This document shows positions 1-6,282 of a DNA stretch of 40,419 nucleotides, piece after piece. Each line of letters begins with the position of its first letter. Positions within the stretch are counted from its first letter, which is position 1. The position numbers were made by a program, and so were the translations under genes. Source of the DNA: a virus; the IMG/VR virus record IMGVR_UViG_3300038548_000181, positions 1-40,419 of that record; one strand, written 5' to 3'. Below the pieces are notes generated by a model. The model searched no databases, was not told the DNA's origin, and was given only the letters and a program-made list of their open reading frames with translations.

Positions 1-127
1 AAACTTTTGATACTTCATCTGTCTCTAAATCTCTAGTGCGTTCCTTGCCTAGCATTGCCTTCTGTACTGGCTTCCATAGAAACTGTTTAGCTAGGTCATC
101 AGTCCAAGGAATATCTATCTCAGGCTT
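1..127. repeat. Terminal direct repeat, left copy
   Basis: Bases 1-127 are identical to the last 127 bases of the window (40293-40419). A leftward gene broken at the ends becomes a continuous 149-codon frame when the two copies are merged, so the sequence is a circle of about 40,292 bp. A 127-base overlap equals a common assembler k-mer, so this is more probably an assembly overlap of a circularly permuted (headful-packaged) genome than a physical terminal repeat. Confidence 0.95.
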
Positions 128-349
128 TAATACAGCCTTCATATCTAACCCAGCATTATCAAGCTCTAAAACTAACTTACGTAGCCAAAGGTGTAGCGCT
201 CTATTTTGCTTATTAGTGCGCGTTCCTTTTTTGGGAGGGGAGGCATTTAATACAGTCTGCCCTTCACACAGCTTTTGGCTTGCAGCATCAACCGGCATGT
301 ATTTAGGTATACCAGATTCATAGCCTACGAAAGTTAGTTCTATGCTCAT
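1..349 (-). CDS. NinB/Orf-like recombination protein, N-terminal part (continues at 40292)
   Basis: After circular closure the gene runs 349 to 1 and then 40292 to 40192, giving 149 aa. The residues seen include a TNKQNRALHLWL segment, then an aliphatic helix, LKPEIDIPWT, and VYETLNRHMANKFG with VPFPE near the C terminus; this is a conserved phage family. The N-terminal QNR..L..WL stretch and the place directly upstream of ninG resemble lambda NinB (Orf), a recombination mediator that helps load annealing protein on SSB-coated DNA. That assignment is inference from a weak match plus context; the reading frame itself is firm. The start ATG at 349 is two bases from the stop of the upstream gene, so it is co-translated with it. 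Confidence 0.75.
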   Translation of the reverse strand, partial: MSIELTFVGYESGIPKYMPVDAASQKLCEGQTVLNASPPKKGTRTNKQNRALHLWLRKLVLELDNAGLDMKAVLKPEIDIPWTDDLAKQFLWKPVQKAMLGKERTRDLETDEVSKV

Positions 350-351
350 TA

Positions 352-663
352 TTATTTAATCCACTTAGGCGCAGGTGGCGCTATTGCTTCAGTTAATTTA
401 ACTGCTGAAGATGGAACGCCATTATTATCAACAACCCATACATTAAACGTACAGTTGCCATAAACATCTAATTCAACGCTAACACCCTTAACAATAATCT
501 CACCTACCTGCCTGCCACAATCGTAATTAATCACAGTATGCTTAACTTCATCAAGCGGTGATCCATCCACTCTAGTCGTCGGCAAATCCCAGCTTAATGT
601 TACAGATGAGAAAGCCATTGACGAAGAGAGCGCCATGCCCGCGATAACCAGCCCCCTACCCAT
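352..663 (-). CDS. Small secreted-looking fibronectin-III-like protein
   Basis: The product is 103 aa. It has an N-terminal hydrophobic stretch (about residues 4-20, ending in an A-F-S-S region) that could be a signal peptide, then a beta-rich domain beginning VTLSWDLPTTRVDG and ending near PPAPKW, which looks like one fibronectin type III or Ig-like fold. Two cysteines (YDCGRQ and GNCTFNV) could form a disulfide. The start overlaps the end of the preceding fn3-like gene, so they are translationally coupled. The function is unknown; it is odd to find it between SSB and NinB-like genes. Confidence 0.75.
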   Translation of the reverse strand: MGRGLVIAGMALSSSMAFSSVTLSWDLPTTRVDGSPLDEVKHTVINYDCGRQVGEIIVKGVSVELDVYGNCTFNVWVVDNNGVPSSAVKLTEAIAPPAPKWIK

Positions 664-922
664 CGTAAGAAAACCTTAAGTTTGCTGGTGCTGGTGGGGC
701 TTGGAACTTTACAACTAACGGCGAAGTTTTAGGTGAAGGTAATCCAGTTGTTTCATCAAACGCCTCAACCTGGTACTGATAACTCCCCATTGGCTTAGCT
801 GTCATATCAATAGATAAAAACAATGTGTCAATGTTAGCGGCAATTAATACCCCATCTTCATAGACTCGAAATGTCATATCGGGAACAGAGTCATATTCCC
901 ATTTTAGTGTATGTCCTGCCAT
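656..922 (-). CDS. Fibronectin-III-like single-domain protein
   Basis: The product is 88 aa and beta-rich, with fn3 hallmarks: LKWEYD near the start, YQYQVEAFDETTG in the middle and a proline-rich tail PAPANLRFSYDG. There is no clear signal peptide. A strong ribosome site (AAAAGGAGAGC) precedes the ATG. It overlaps the next leftward gene by 8 bases. Its domain resembles that of its neighbour, so the pair may come from duplication or from splitting of a two-domain protein. No function can be assigned; fn3 domains in phages usually mediate surface or carbohydrate contacts. Confidence 0.75.
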   Translation of the reverse strand: MAGHTLKWEYDSVPDMTFRVYEDGVLIAANIDTLFLSIDMTAKPMGSYQYQVEAFDETTGLPSPKTSPLVVKFQAPPAPANLRFSYDG

Positions 923-934
923 GCTGCTCTCCTT

Positions 935-1297
935 TTAGAAGGGAATTTTATCGTCGAATTGATCATTGATAGGTGCTTGCTGTGCGTTTACGGCGTTGTT
1001 TAATTGAGGCGCTTGCTGGTTCATTGCCTGTTGAGCTTGTGCCATACCTTGAGCTTGTACGGCTTCCTGACCATCTCTCCAGAACACTTGAACATTACCT
1101 AAGATTGGGCCTTTAATACCCGAATCCTTCTCTTCTTTTTTAACGTCCTGAGTAATCATCCCGTTATTGTCGTATTGATCTTTTTCATCAATATCAATAA
1201 AAACGGTAGCGTCTAAATATTTGCCTTTCTTGCCAACAAACAATCTAGCCTTCTCGATTTTGGTTACGTCTAGTTTAATCTTTACGCCTATTTTCAT
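935..1297 (-). CDS. ssb: Single-stranded DNA-binding protein (SSB-like)
   Basis: The product is 120 aa. Residues 1-75 form a compact basic and beta-rich domain (KLDVTKIEKARLFVGKKG, ATVFIDIDEKDQYDNNG), consistent with an OB fold. Residues about 76-110 are a Gln/Ala-rich flexible linker, and the protein ends DQFDDKIPF, matching the acidic-hydrophobic C-terminal tip (DDxIPF) by which SSBs recruit partners. It directly follows the annealing-protein gene with a one-base stop/start overlap, the usual pairing in phage recombination modules. Role: protects ssDNA in the cytoplasm during replication and recombination. The role rests on the tip, the linker and the context. Confidence 0.85.
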   Translation of the reverse strand: MKIGVKIKLDVTKIEKARLFVGKKGKYLDATVFIDIDEKDQYDNNGMITQDVKKEEKDSGIKGPILGNVQVFWRDGQEAVQAQGMAQAQQAMNQQAPQLNNAVNAQQAPINDQFDDKIPF

Positions 1298-1890
1298 TAC
1301 TTTTTATCCTCAAAGTATCTGGCCGTAGCCTCTTTGTATTCAGTTGATCCAAATAGTTTAGACTCTTCTATTGTGAATATGCCGCCCTTGGTACTAGCAA
1401 GACCTAAAGCTATTCGGGTATCGTCGTCCATCTCTCTCATTGCCTCTGCTGCTGAATCCCATTCACCCTCTCTTAATGCGACTTTAACGTAATTGATAGT
1501 TACAATATTATCCCTTACAGCTTCATTGTGCTTAATCAGCCTATCAGTAGCCTCCATTACATGCTGCTTAATAATAGCGTCTGATACCTCGTTAGCTGAT
1601 GCCACTTGATCGCCACCAAAGTTTAAAGCAGCTAAAGCTCTGCCCCAAGCTGATGTCTCACAGTTCTCTAAGGCTGATGTTTTATTGATATTGGTTGAGC
1701 CTCTAACCTCTTCAGCATGGCCGGTAGCTAGCACTCTATCCTTATCATCTCTTATAGTGGCCTTAATGATCACTACGTCACTGTTAGACACTATTTCAGA
1801 CTCTAGTGAGCATTCAGGGTATAGCTCTCTAAACTGCCCTATACGCTCTGCTACGGTGGTGTATTCTTTGTTGTGAATTTTTATAGGCAT
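1297..1890 (-). CDS. Single-strand annealing protein, Rad52/ERF-like
   Basis: The product is 197 aa from ATG 1890; a GTG two codons earlier (1896) is possible, but the ATG has the better-spaced GAGGAA site. The N-terminal half shows a pattern typical of phage annealing proteins: IKATIRDDKDRVLATGHAEE, then KTSALENCETSAWGRALAAL and NFGGDQVASANEV. These conserved blocks sit in the DNA-binding fold of a Rad52/ERF-like family; the C-terminal third is helical and variable. Role: anneals complementary strands in recombination-dependent replication. It is followed immediately by the SSB-like gene. Family naming is moderately sure; annealase function is inferred. Confidence 0.75.
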   Translation of the reverse strand: MPIKIHNKEYTTVAERIGQFRELYPECSLESEIVSNSDVVIIKATIRDDKDRVLATGHAEEVRGSTNINKTSALENCETSAWGRALAALNFGGDQVASANEVSDAIIKQHVMEATDRLIKHNEAVRDNIVTINYVKVALREGEWDSAAEAMREMDDDTRIALGLASTKGGIFTIEESKLFGSTEYKEATARYFEDKK

Positions 1891-2042
1891 TTCCACATTT
1901 CCTCAAAGTTATCTAAATTATGATTATCTATAGCCTCAGTTTCATACCTAAGACCATAGCCCTCTATATATAAATCACTGGCATCCTCTCTAGCTGGTAT
2001 GCCTGAATGACAATATTGCTCACCTAATTCGAAATCGCTCAT
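1881..2042 (-). CDS. Small hypothetical protein, 53 aa
   Basis: The ATG at 2042 is preceded by a well-spaced AACGAGGG leader, the ribosome-site style used across this genome. The 53-codon frame is acidic (MSDFELGEQY at the start, NLDNFEEMWKCL at the end) and overlaps the start of the annealing protein by 10 bases, which suggests translational coupling. No family is recognised. The leader and overlap are the evidence that it is a real gene. Confidence 0.65.
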   Translation of the reverse strand: MSDFELGEQYCHSGIPAREDASDLYIEGYGLRYETEAIDNHNLDNFEEMWKCL

Positions 2043-2231
2043 TTACTTACCCTCGTTAATAAAATATTCATTAATAATGATTTTACATACAGCAATCATT
2101 AGTTTGCCGTTATCGCTATCCTCATCAAATATCTTTGTATCTTCTCTGGTTTCATAGCCAAAGTGCGGCGCTAAAGTCTCATAAACATCATGGAATTCTT
2201 TTGCCATATTTACTGGGTTGATAATTTTCAT
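2043..2231 (-). CDS. Hypothetical protein, 62 aa
   Basis: Start chosen at 2231, where an AACGAGGGTAGAGAA leader precedes ATG; a longer frame upstream lacks such a site. The product begins MKIINPVNMAKEFHDVYETL and ends IIINEYFINEGK. It is helical and acidic, with no recognised domain. It abuts the next gene without spacing. Confidence 0.65.
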   Translation of the reverse strand: MKIINPVNMAKEFHDVYETLAPHFGYETREDTKIFDEDSDNGKLMIAVCKIIINEYFINEGK

Positions 2232-2244
2232 TTCTCTACCCTCG

Positions 2245-2418
2245 TTAAGATCGTTTAACTTCTTCTCGTTGTGTGTAGCCGCATACTGAGCAGGTTCTTT
2301 TCTGCCATGACTCAACAGTCTGGAATGGCTGTGCGTTTTTTGGGCAGAAGATTCCAGGTGATACCGTAAAGCCCTGACTGTACTCTTCCCACTTACTCCA
2401 TTTATGAAATAGATGCAT
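2245..2418 (-). CDS. Small protein with a single CxxC knuckle, 57 aa
   Basis: Start at 2418, preceded by AACGAGGGGTGATAAGG; this leader lies inside the end of the upstream gene. The product is basic and aromatic (MHLFHKWSKWEEY) with CPKN in the middle and CSVCGYTQRE near the end. The CxxC pair plus the earlier cysteine and histidines could bind zinc, as in small zinc-ribbon phage proteins. Function unknown. Confidence 0.65.
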   Translation of the reverse strand: MHLFHKWSKWEEYSQGFTVSPGIFCPKNAQPFQTVESWQKRTCSVCGYTQREEVKRS

Positions 2419-2611
2419 CCTTATCACCCCTCGTTGTATTCTCTTTGAATTTCTCTTCTGCTCTATCAACGTCCTCATACAATTCTTTGACGTTGGTAAA
2501 TTCTTTAATTGCTCTGCGATAGGATGCTATTAACACCCACATTTCAAGCTTAAGCACAGCAGCCTTATCTAGCTTCTTTGTGTCATATAAAGTGTTGTTA
2601 AAGTCGGCCAT
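2402..2611 (-). CDS. Hypothetical helical protein, 69 aa
   Basis: The ATG overlaps the stop of the upstream gene by one base (TAATG), indicating coupled translation. The product (MADFNNTLYDTKKLDKAAVL...) is highly charged and predicted helical, with a probable coiled coil over residues 25-60. The 3' end encodes the leader of the next gene, so the last residues may be constrained by that RNA signal. No family recognised. Confidence 0.65.
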   Translation of the reverse strand: MADFNNTLYDTKKLDKAAVLKLEMWVLIASYRRAIKEFTNVKELYEDVDRAEEKFKENTTRGDKDASIS

Positions 2612-2883
2612 TAGTCTCTCACTATATATTCAGCTATATGCTTAACCAGCGATGTAAGGAGCTGCTGATTGTATTGGATTTCCATTAAGGTTGGATTGCG
2701 GCCTAATATTGCACCATCCATCAATGCTACAAGACTCTCAGTAGCATGATTGTCTTCACCTACTGCCTCTACTATTAGATTGATTGAACTGTCATCACCG
2801 CCAGTTGCTAGCTCTAAGACATGCTCTAGCTTTAACCATTGATCAGTATCGAGTGTTAACCCTCTTGTTGTTGGTCTGCACAT
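2611..2883 (-). CDS. Hypothetical protein, first gene of the leftward operon, 90 aa
   Basis: The ATG at 2883 follows an AACGAGGG leader, and the gene is the first frame downstream of the leftward promoter region and the structured element at 2906-3026. The product is acidic and helical, with no cysteine cluster beyond residue 2. Many leftward phage operons start with regulators or host-takeover proteins, but no motif supports either here. Function unknown. Confidence 0.65.
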   Translation of the reverse strand: MCRPTTRGLTLDTDQWLKLEHVLELATGGDDSSINLIVEAVGEDNHATESLVALMDGAILGRNPTLMEIQYNQQLLTSLVKHIAEYIVRD

Positions 2884-2905
2884 ATTGTTTCCCTCGTTAG
2901 TTATG

Positions 2906-3026
2906 AGTACGAATATGAAGGGGCGCTAGGCGGCAGAATCGAACTGCATAAGTCTTAACCACCACGGGTAAATGGGAATCGAACCCAACCAGCACCTTGC
3001 ACCTAACACCACCACATATTCGTACT
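2906..3026 (-). ncRNA. Structured RNA element E1, closed by a 12-bp stem
   Basis: Read leftward, AGTACGAATATG (3026-3015) pairs perfectly with CATATTCGTACT (2917-2906), enclosing about 97 nt. Inside are two tRNA T-arm-like hairpins with TTCGATT loops (around 2973-2987 and 2933-2947) and a D-arm-like GTGGTTAAGAC segment. The outer arms (24 and 22 bases) match those of the element at 7534-7655 in inverted orientation, while the interiors differ. It lies in the 5' leader of the leftward operon. RNA status is inferred from complementarity; it could also act as DNA. Confidence 0.55.
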
Positions 3027-3034
3027 ACCAACAA

Positions 3035-3052
3035 AGCCCCAATTAAGAGGCT
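3035..3052 (-). terminator. Terminator- or attenuator-like hairpin in the leftward leader
   Basis: Read leftward, AGCCTC pairs with GGGGCT around a TTAATT loop and is followed by TTTGTT. The stem is six pairs including a G-T. It lies between the leftward promoter and element E1, so it would attenuate rather than end the operon. The T-run is interrupted, so strength is uncertain. Confidence 0.4.
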
Positions 3053-3163
3053 TGCGGGCAGTTGTCAATTGCTAGGGATTTACCCCCTGAGTTGCATTTT
3101 CTTATCCTCTGTCGAGTTTACGACTGATTAGCCTCTGTGGCGTTTTTGTTAAACTGTGAATTA

Positions 3164-3191
3164 ATAATACTCCTATCTATTAACATTGCAA
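3164..3191 (-). promoter_or_regulatory. Candidate leftward sigma70-type promoter
   Basis: Read leftward: TTGCAA (3191-3186), 16-base spacer, TATTAT (3169-3164). This would transcribe element E1 and the leftward recombination operon. The -10 box differs from consensus at one base, the -35 at two. It is inferred from motif and position. Confidence 0.45.
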
Positions 3192-3215
3192 CAACTCTTT
3201 CTTGCAATCATGCAA
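3186..3215. promoter_or_regulatory. TTGCAA-box cluster, operator candidate
   Basis: TTGCAA occurs at 3186 and 3202, and TGCAA at 3211; the last two form an inverted repeat TTGCA-ATCA-TGCAA. The boxes coincide with the -35 regions of both divergent promoter candidates. Such a site could be bound by the small HTH protein at 3259 or the XRE protein at 4013; which one, if either, cannot be told from sequence. Confidence 0.45.
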
Positions 3216-3230
3216 TTACTTCTATAAGAT
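3202..3230 (+). promoter_or_regulatory. Candidate rightward promoter
   Basis: TTGCAA (3202-3207) is followed after 17 bases by TAAGAT (3225-3230); an alternative -10 is TATAAG with a 15-base spacer. Both are weak matches. It lies 28 bases before the first rightward gene, which has an AAAGGGG ribosome site. Confidence 0.4.
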
Positions 3231-3258
3231 GGACTCAACTTAATAAAAGGGGCGAAAA

Positions 3259-3462
3259 ATGAAGCAGGTAATTTTTAAAGATATAGCCGCGTATCTAATT
3301 GAGGCGGGCGATCCATCTATTACAAGCATTGCTTATAGGTGCGGTACAACAGCCGATACAGTTAGACGTATAGCTAACGGCTCAACAACTAAGGTCGAGT
3401 ATCACATTGGCTGCGGATTGATTGAGATTCATAAAGGTGTGTTAAGGAGAGAGTGCAAATGA
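3259..3462 (+). CDS. Small HTH protein, Cro-like candidate, 67 aa
   Basis: First gene of the rightward operon, transcribed away from the divergent control region. Residues 18-43 (SITSIAYRCGTTADTVRRIA and following) read as a helix-turn-helix: helix, glycine turn, recognition helix TADTVRRIANG. Its size and position fit a Cro-like early regulator acting on the TTGCAA boxes just upstream. No family-level match is recognised, so DNA binding is an inference from the helix pattern. It overlaps the HNH gene at its stop codon. Confidence 0.7.
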   Translation: MKQVIFKDIAAYLIEAGDPSITSIAYRCGTTADTVRRIANGSTTKVEYHIGCGLIEIHKGVLRRECK

Positions 3463-4016
3463 GTCCGCGAGATGAAAGCGGCGAAACGAACGCATTGATC
3501 GTTGAAAATCTCAAATATGACCCGGAAACAGGCGTTATTTTGTGGCTAAAAGATAAAGGGAGAGGCAGGACAGGAAAGGAGGCGGGATGTCCACGTAACC
3601 CCGAGAATGGACATGTGCAGTATAGGTCTATTGGTATTAACGGGCTGCATTTATCGGCACATAGAATCGCATGGTTTCTTCATTATGAAGAGTGGCCGAA
3701 TGCAATCGATCATATAAACGGTGACGGACTCGATAATAGAATAACTAATTTAAGAAACGTGACTCGGGTAGAGAATGCCAAAAATAGCTGTATGTATGCA
3801 AATAATACAAGTGGCGTTCTTGGTGTGTCGTGGCACAAGCATAGAAAGAAGTGGGAAGTAAGAATAAGCAATAACGGAAAGTCTCTTAATATTGGATGCT
3901 TTATTGACATAGAAGATGCTAAGAAGGCAAGAGCACAAGCCGAAATTAAATATGGGTACCATCCCAATCATGGCAGGAAAAGAACTGCTTACTCACAAAC
4001 CGAGGGAAAATTATGA
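3459..4016 (+). CDS. HNH-AP2 homing-type endonuclease
   Basis: The start is taken at ATG 3459, overlapping the previous stop, giving 185 aa. The centre carries an HNH core: AHRIAWFLHYEEWPNAIDHI, then NGDGLDNRITNLRNVT, the classic IDHINGDxxDNRxxNLR motif with catalytic His in DHI and a conserved Asn. The C-terminal third (SGVLGVSWHKHRKKWEVRIS) is an AP2-type DNA-binding domain. Such proteins are free-standing homing endonucleases in phages and nick or cut DNA near their insertion point. It sits between two putative regulators, so it may be a mobile insertion in the operon. Confidence 0.9.
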   Translation: MSPRDESGETNALIVENLKYDPETGVILWLKDKGRGRTGKEAGCPRNPENGHVQYRSIGINGLHLSAHRIAWFLHYEEWPNAIDHINGDGLDNRITNLRNVTRVENAKNSCMYANNTSGVLGVSWHKHRKKWEVRISNNGKSLNIGCFIDIEDAKKARAQAEIKYGYHPNHGRKRTAYSQTEGKL

Positions 4017-4186
4017 ACTACGCAAAATTATTAATAAACAAAAGACGCGCATTACACCTAAGCCTAATAGACATGGCACGTAAGATAGGCGTATCAATGC
4101 CAGCTCTACACAATTACGAACAGGGCTTAAACGTATCAGATAGCAGCGAAGAGAAGATGATAGCTTACATTGAGGGGGTAGCATGA
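4013..4186 (+). CDS. XRE-family HTH protein, 57 aa
   Basis: The ATG at 4013 overlaps the end of the HNH gene, with a GAGGGAAAATT site before it. The frame reads MNYAKLLINKRRALHLSLID, then a canonical XRE helix-turn-helix: MARKIGVSMPALHNYEQGLN, covering the two helices and the YE.G turn. It ends with an ATGA overlap into the next gene. Single-domain XRE proteins act as phage regulators of early promoters. The nearby TTGCAA boxes are a possible target. Confidence 0.8.
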   Translation: MNYAKLLINKRRALHLSLIDMARKIGVSMPALHNYEQGLNVSDSSEEKMIAYIEGVA

Positions 4187-4551
4187 GAGATATTAAATTC
4201 AGAGCATGGCTTCCTGATGGCCATTGGGCAGTAGCGGCTTGTGGGCAAATGGTTGATGATTATGCCGAAGACAATTTATTCGAATCAATTGGGTTTTATG
4301 GTGACTGTGGCGTTATTTTTATGCAGTTCACCGGCCTAACCGACAAGAACGGAAAATCCATATATGAGGGGGATTATATTAAATCTGGCTACGACACCAC
4401 ACTAGAGGTGTATTGGTCTAACAAATTCGCGCAGTTTAGATTTAAGGAGCGCGGGCATGGTAATCAAGAATGCTTGTTTTGGGATTTAGAGCAATTTGAG
4501 GTTATCGGCAATATATACGAAAACCCCGAGCTAATGGAGGCCAAGCCATGA
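4183..4551 (+). CDS. YopX-family protein
   Basis: The product is 122 aa with the YopX pattern: N-terminal MRDIKFRAWLPDG, central FMQFTGLTDKNGKSIYEGD and C-terminal VIGNIYENPELM. The family is widespread in phages and prophages and its biochemical role is unknown. It is translationally coupled to both neighbours by 4-base ATGA overlaps. The family assignment is firm; no function is claimed. Confidence 0.9.
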   Translation: MRDIKFRAWLPDGHWAVAACGQMVDDYAEDNLFESIGFYGDCGVIFMQFTGLTDKNGKSIYEGDYIKSGYDTTLEVYWSNKFAQFRFKERGHGNQECLFWDLEQFEVIGNIYENPELMEAKP

Positions 4552-4700
4552 AATACTTACGAAAGCACATAGGCTTTAAATTGTTACTAACAGCTTTTAC
4601 ACTGCTTATGCTCCTATACGCTAATAACATCGGCTCTGCTACAGAGAAGGTAATTATACATGACCTATCAACCTATGAGGATATTGACCATGCCAGATAG
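4548..4700 (+). CDS. Small single-pass membrane protein, 50 aa
   Basis: The ATG overlaps the stop of the YopX gene (ATGA). Residues 10-26 (FKLLLTAFTLLMLLYA) form one hydrophobic segment after a basic N terminus, so it should sit in the inner membrane with N-in topology; the tail is polar and acidic (STYEDIDHAR). No family known. Coupled translation and a clean hydrophobic core support it as a gene. Confidence 0.65.
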   Translation: MKYLRKHIGFKLLLTAFTLLMLLYANNIGSATEKVIIHDLSTYEDIDHAR

Positions 4701-4881
4701 CCTAATAAGAATGAAAGAGCTGGTGATTGATATAGCAGACCTCCGCAAAGAGTTCCTGGCATCATGTAAACGCAATAAAGACCTAGAGAGCATGAATGAA
4801 CGATTGAGGGCTAAGATGGATGTTATGGAGTTACAGCATAATAACTGCATGGCTAAGCTTAAAGATAACGGCATTAGATAA
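4690..4881 (+). CDS. Coiled-coil hypothetical protein, 63 aa
   Basis: The start is placed at ATG 4690, with GAGG nine bases upstream; in-frame ATGs at 4660 and 4675 lie inside the previous gene. The product (MPDSLIRMKELVIDIADLRK...) is one long heptad-rich helix with spaced Leu and Met, so a dimeric coiled coil. Function unknown. Confidence 0.6.
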   Translation: MPDSLIRMKELVIDIADLRKEFLASCKRNKDLESMNERLRAKMDVMELQHNNCMAKLKDNGIR

Positions 4882-4894
4882 CGAGGGCGATACT

Positions 4895-5227
4895 ATGAGC
4901 GCGTATAAGGTATATGGGGTTAGCTATCTAAAGATACTGAAAAGACTGAGAAAGTCTATCTCAATAGGAAAGCTCAATGCGGACGAGCATGAAGCGAAGT
5001 GCAAGGGTTGTGCGGCAGAAGCCTTTAAGACTGAAAGCCCTACGGCTTTGTCTGCGCCATTTGATGCGCCTCAATTTTGCAATGACTTTATAGCGCTGTG
5101 CGACCCTAAAGAGTTCCGGGCGCTATCAATAAAATCTTACCAAAAAAACGGGAAAACAGTAACTAAAGGGAAGAGAGAAGGGCTTGATGCTTATACCTGG
5201 CTTCCCGCCAACGAGGGCGCACCATGA
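4895..5227 (+). CDS. Hypothetical protein with CKGC motif, 110 aa
   Basis: Start at 4895 after the standard AACGAGGG leader. The product begins MSAYKVYGVSYLKILKRLRK, carries CKGCAAEAF in the middle and ends WLPANEGAP. The single CxxC and a later cysteine could coordinate metal, but no fold is recognised. It is joined to the next gene by an ATGA overlap. Confidence 0.65.
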   Translation: MSAYKVYGVSYLKILKRLRKSISIGKLNADEHEAKCKGCAAEAFKTESPTALSAPFDAPQFCNDFIALCDPKEFRALSIKSYQKNGKTVTKGKREGLDAYTWLPANEGAP

Positions 5228-5346
5228 AAAAAAGCTTCATAGAGTCATATATAAAAACAATCTCAGATAAGCAATTGCTAAACGTGCTTAGGCTGGTTAA
5301 GAAGATGGTTTCATATAGAGGGTTAGATAAGGAGGTGGCGTCATGA
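5224..5346 (+). CDS. Hypothetical basic helical peptide, 40 aa
   Basis: The ATG overlaps the previous stop (ATGA), and the stop overlaps the next start the same way. The 40-residue product (MKKSFIESYIKTISDKQLLN...) is basic, amphipathic and helical. Tight double coupling argues for translation. No family recognised. Confidence 0.6.
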   Translation: MKKSFIESYIKTISDKQLLNVLRLVKKMVSYRGLDKEVAS

Positions 5347-5582
5347 GTGAATGGATTAGTGTAGATGATGATATGCCTGAAACTTTTGAAACTGATGGTA
5401 ACTACCACGCTTCTAAAGAGTGTTTAGTTCTTTGTGCCGGTAATTATGAACTGGGGCTTTTCCAGTATGGACCCGATAGCGGTGGCTGGCATAATTGGTA
5501 TTCACATTTTTATGAAGACACGTTTGATGGAGTGACCCATTGGATGCCACTTCCCCCACTACCTAAAGGAGAAGATCAATGA
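5343..5582 (+). CDS. DUF551-family protein
   Basis: The product is 79 aa, beginning MSEWISVDDDMPE and ending VTHWMPLPPLPKGED. The N-terminal WISVxxxxPE and C-terminal THWMPLP motifs are the two hallmarks of DUF551, a small domain common in phage accessory genes and of unknown function. Coupled by 4-base overlaps on both sides; a strong AAGGAGGTGGCGTC site precedes it. Confidence 0.9.
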   Translation: MSEWISVDDDMPETFETDGNYHASKECLVLCAGNYELGLFQYGPDSGGWHNWYSHFYEDTFDGVTHWMPLPPLPKGEDQ

Positions 5583-5965
5583 AACTTGAATGGGAAGAAC
5601 ACGAACTAAGCGGCAATCTTGAATCAGGTGTTTACTCTATCTATGATAGTGGTGATATATGGTATCTGGACGAGTTTAAGGATTCATGGGGGTTTATACC
5701 TGTCGGCCAGTTTAAAACGCTTGAGGAGGCTAAGGAGGCTGCTGATAAGATGGTGAGTCATCCATTAACACCCGCTAAAGGCCAGCCAATGCCCCGTACA
5801 ATAGAATATTACATTAAGCGGGGTGATATGGATCAAGAGCTAATCATGGAGCAGAAAGAAGAGATTAGCCGGTTAAAGCAGAAGGTTAATAATTTGAGGC
5901 AGAGGATAATTTCATTAAGGTCTGAGAGAGATAGCCAGAATGTTAATGACGTATCAATACTTTAG
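5579..5965 (+). CDS. Hypothetical protein with C-terminal coiled coil, 128 aa
   Basis: The N-terminal half (MKLEWEEHELSGNLESGVYS, then WGFIPVGQFKTLEEAKEAAD) looks like a small alpha/beta domain. Residues 85-122 (EISRLKQKVNNLRQRIISLR) form a strong coiled coil. The gene is ATGA-coupled to the DUF551 gene. No function assigned. Confidence 0.7.
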   Translation: MKLEWEEHELSGNLESGVYSIYDSGDIWYLDEFKDSWGFIPVGQFKTLEEAKEAADKMVSHPLTPAKGQPMPRTIEYYIKRGDMDQELIMEQKEEISRLKQKVNNLRQRIISLRSERDSQNVNDVSIL

Positions 5966-5974
5966 GGGGATGCA

Positions 5975-6136
5975 ATGAAAGAGCATAAGGAATGGAAAGA
6001 TAGGCATCATATTCTAGGCAGTGGCGCAAAGATTGAAGTTCTCCGTTGTACCTATATCTCGCACGAGAAGAAGGTTGCATCTATAACGGCTAATAAGATC
6101 ATCCGGAATATGATGGCCTCAATTAAAGAGGGTTAA
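5975..6136 (+). CDS. Small hypothetical protein, last gene of the early rightward operon
   Basis: The 53-codon frame has a GGGGGATGCA site before the ATG at 5975. The product is basic (MKEHKEWKDRHHILGSGAKI...) with a helical C terminus. Its stop codon lies inside a hairpin that may end the operon. No family recognised. Confidence 0.65.
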   Translation: MKEHKEWKDRHHILGSGAKIEVLRCTYISHEKKVASITANKIIRNMMASIKEG

Positions 6137-6164
6137 ATCCCCCTCTTTCGCGCTCTAGCGGGGG
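6125..6164. terminator. Hairpin between convergent operons
   Basis: AAAGAGGG (6125-6132) pairs with CCCTCTTT (6141-6148); a competing pairing joins the C-run near 6139 with GGGGG at 6160-6164. There is no good T-run, so it is a weak candidate for stopping the rightward early transcript. The remaining 120 bases to the convergent gene show only a short hairpin (6 pairs, CCACGC/GTGTGG, near 6270-6284). Confidence 0.4.
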
Positions 6165-6282
6165 TACTAGCCTTATGATTAGGGAAAATTCTAACCCCTA
6201 GCACTTACTGTTTATTTACTGACCTATGCGCAATTACAGACCGGAATGATCTAGCTAACATAGTCATAGCGAACAGCCACGC

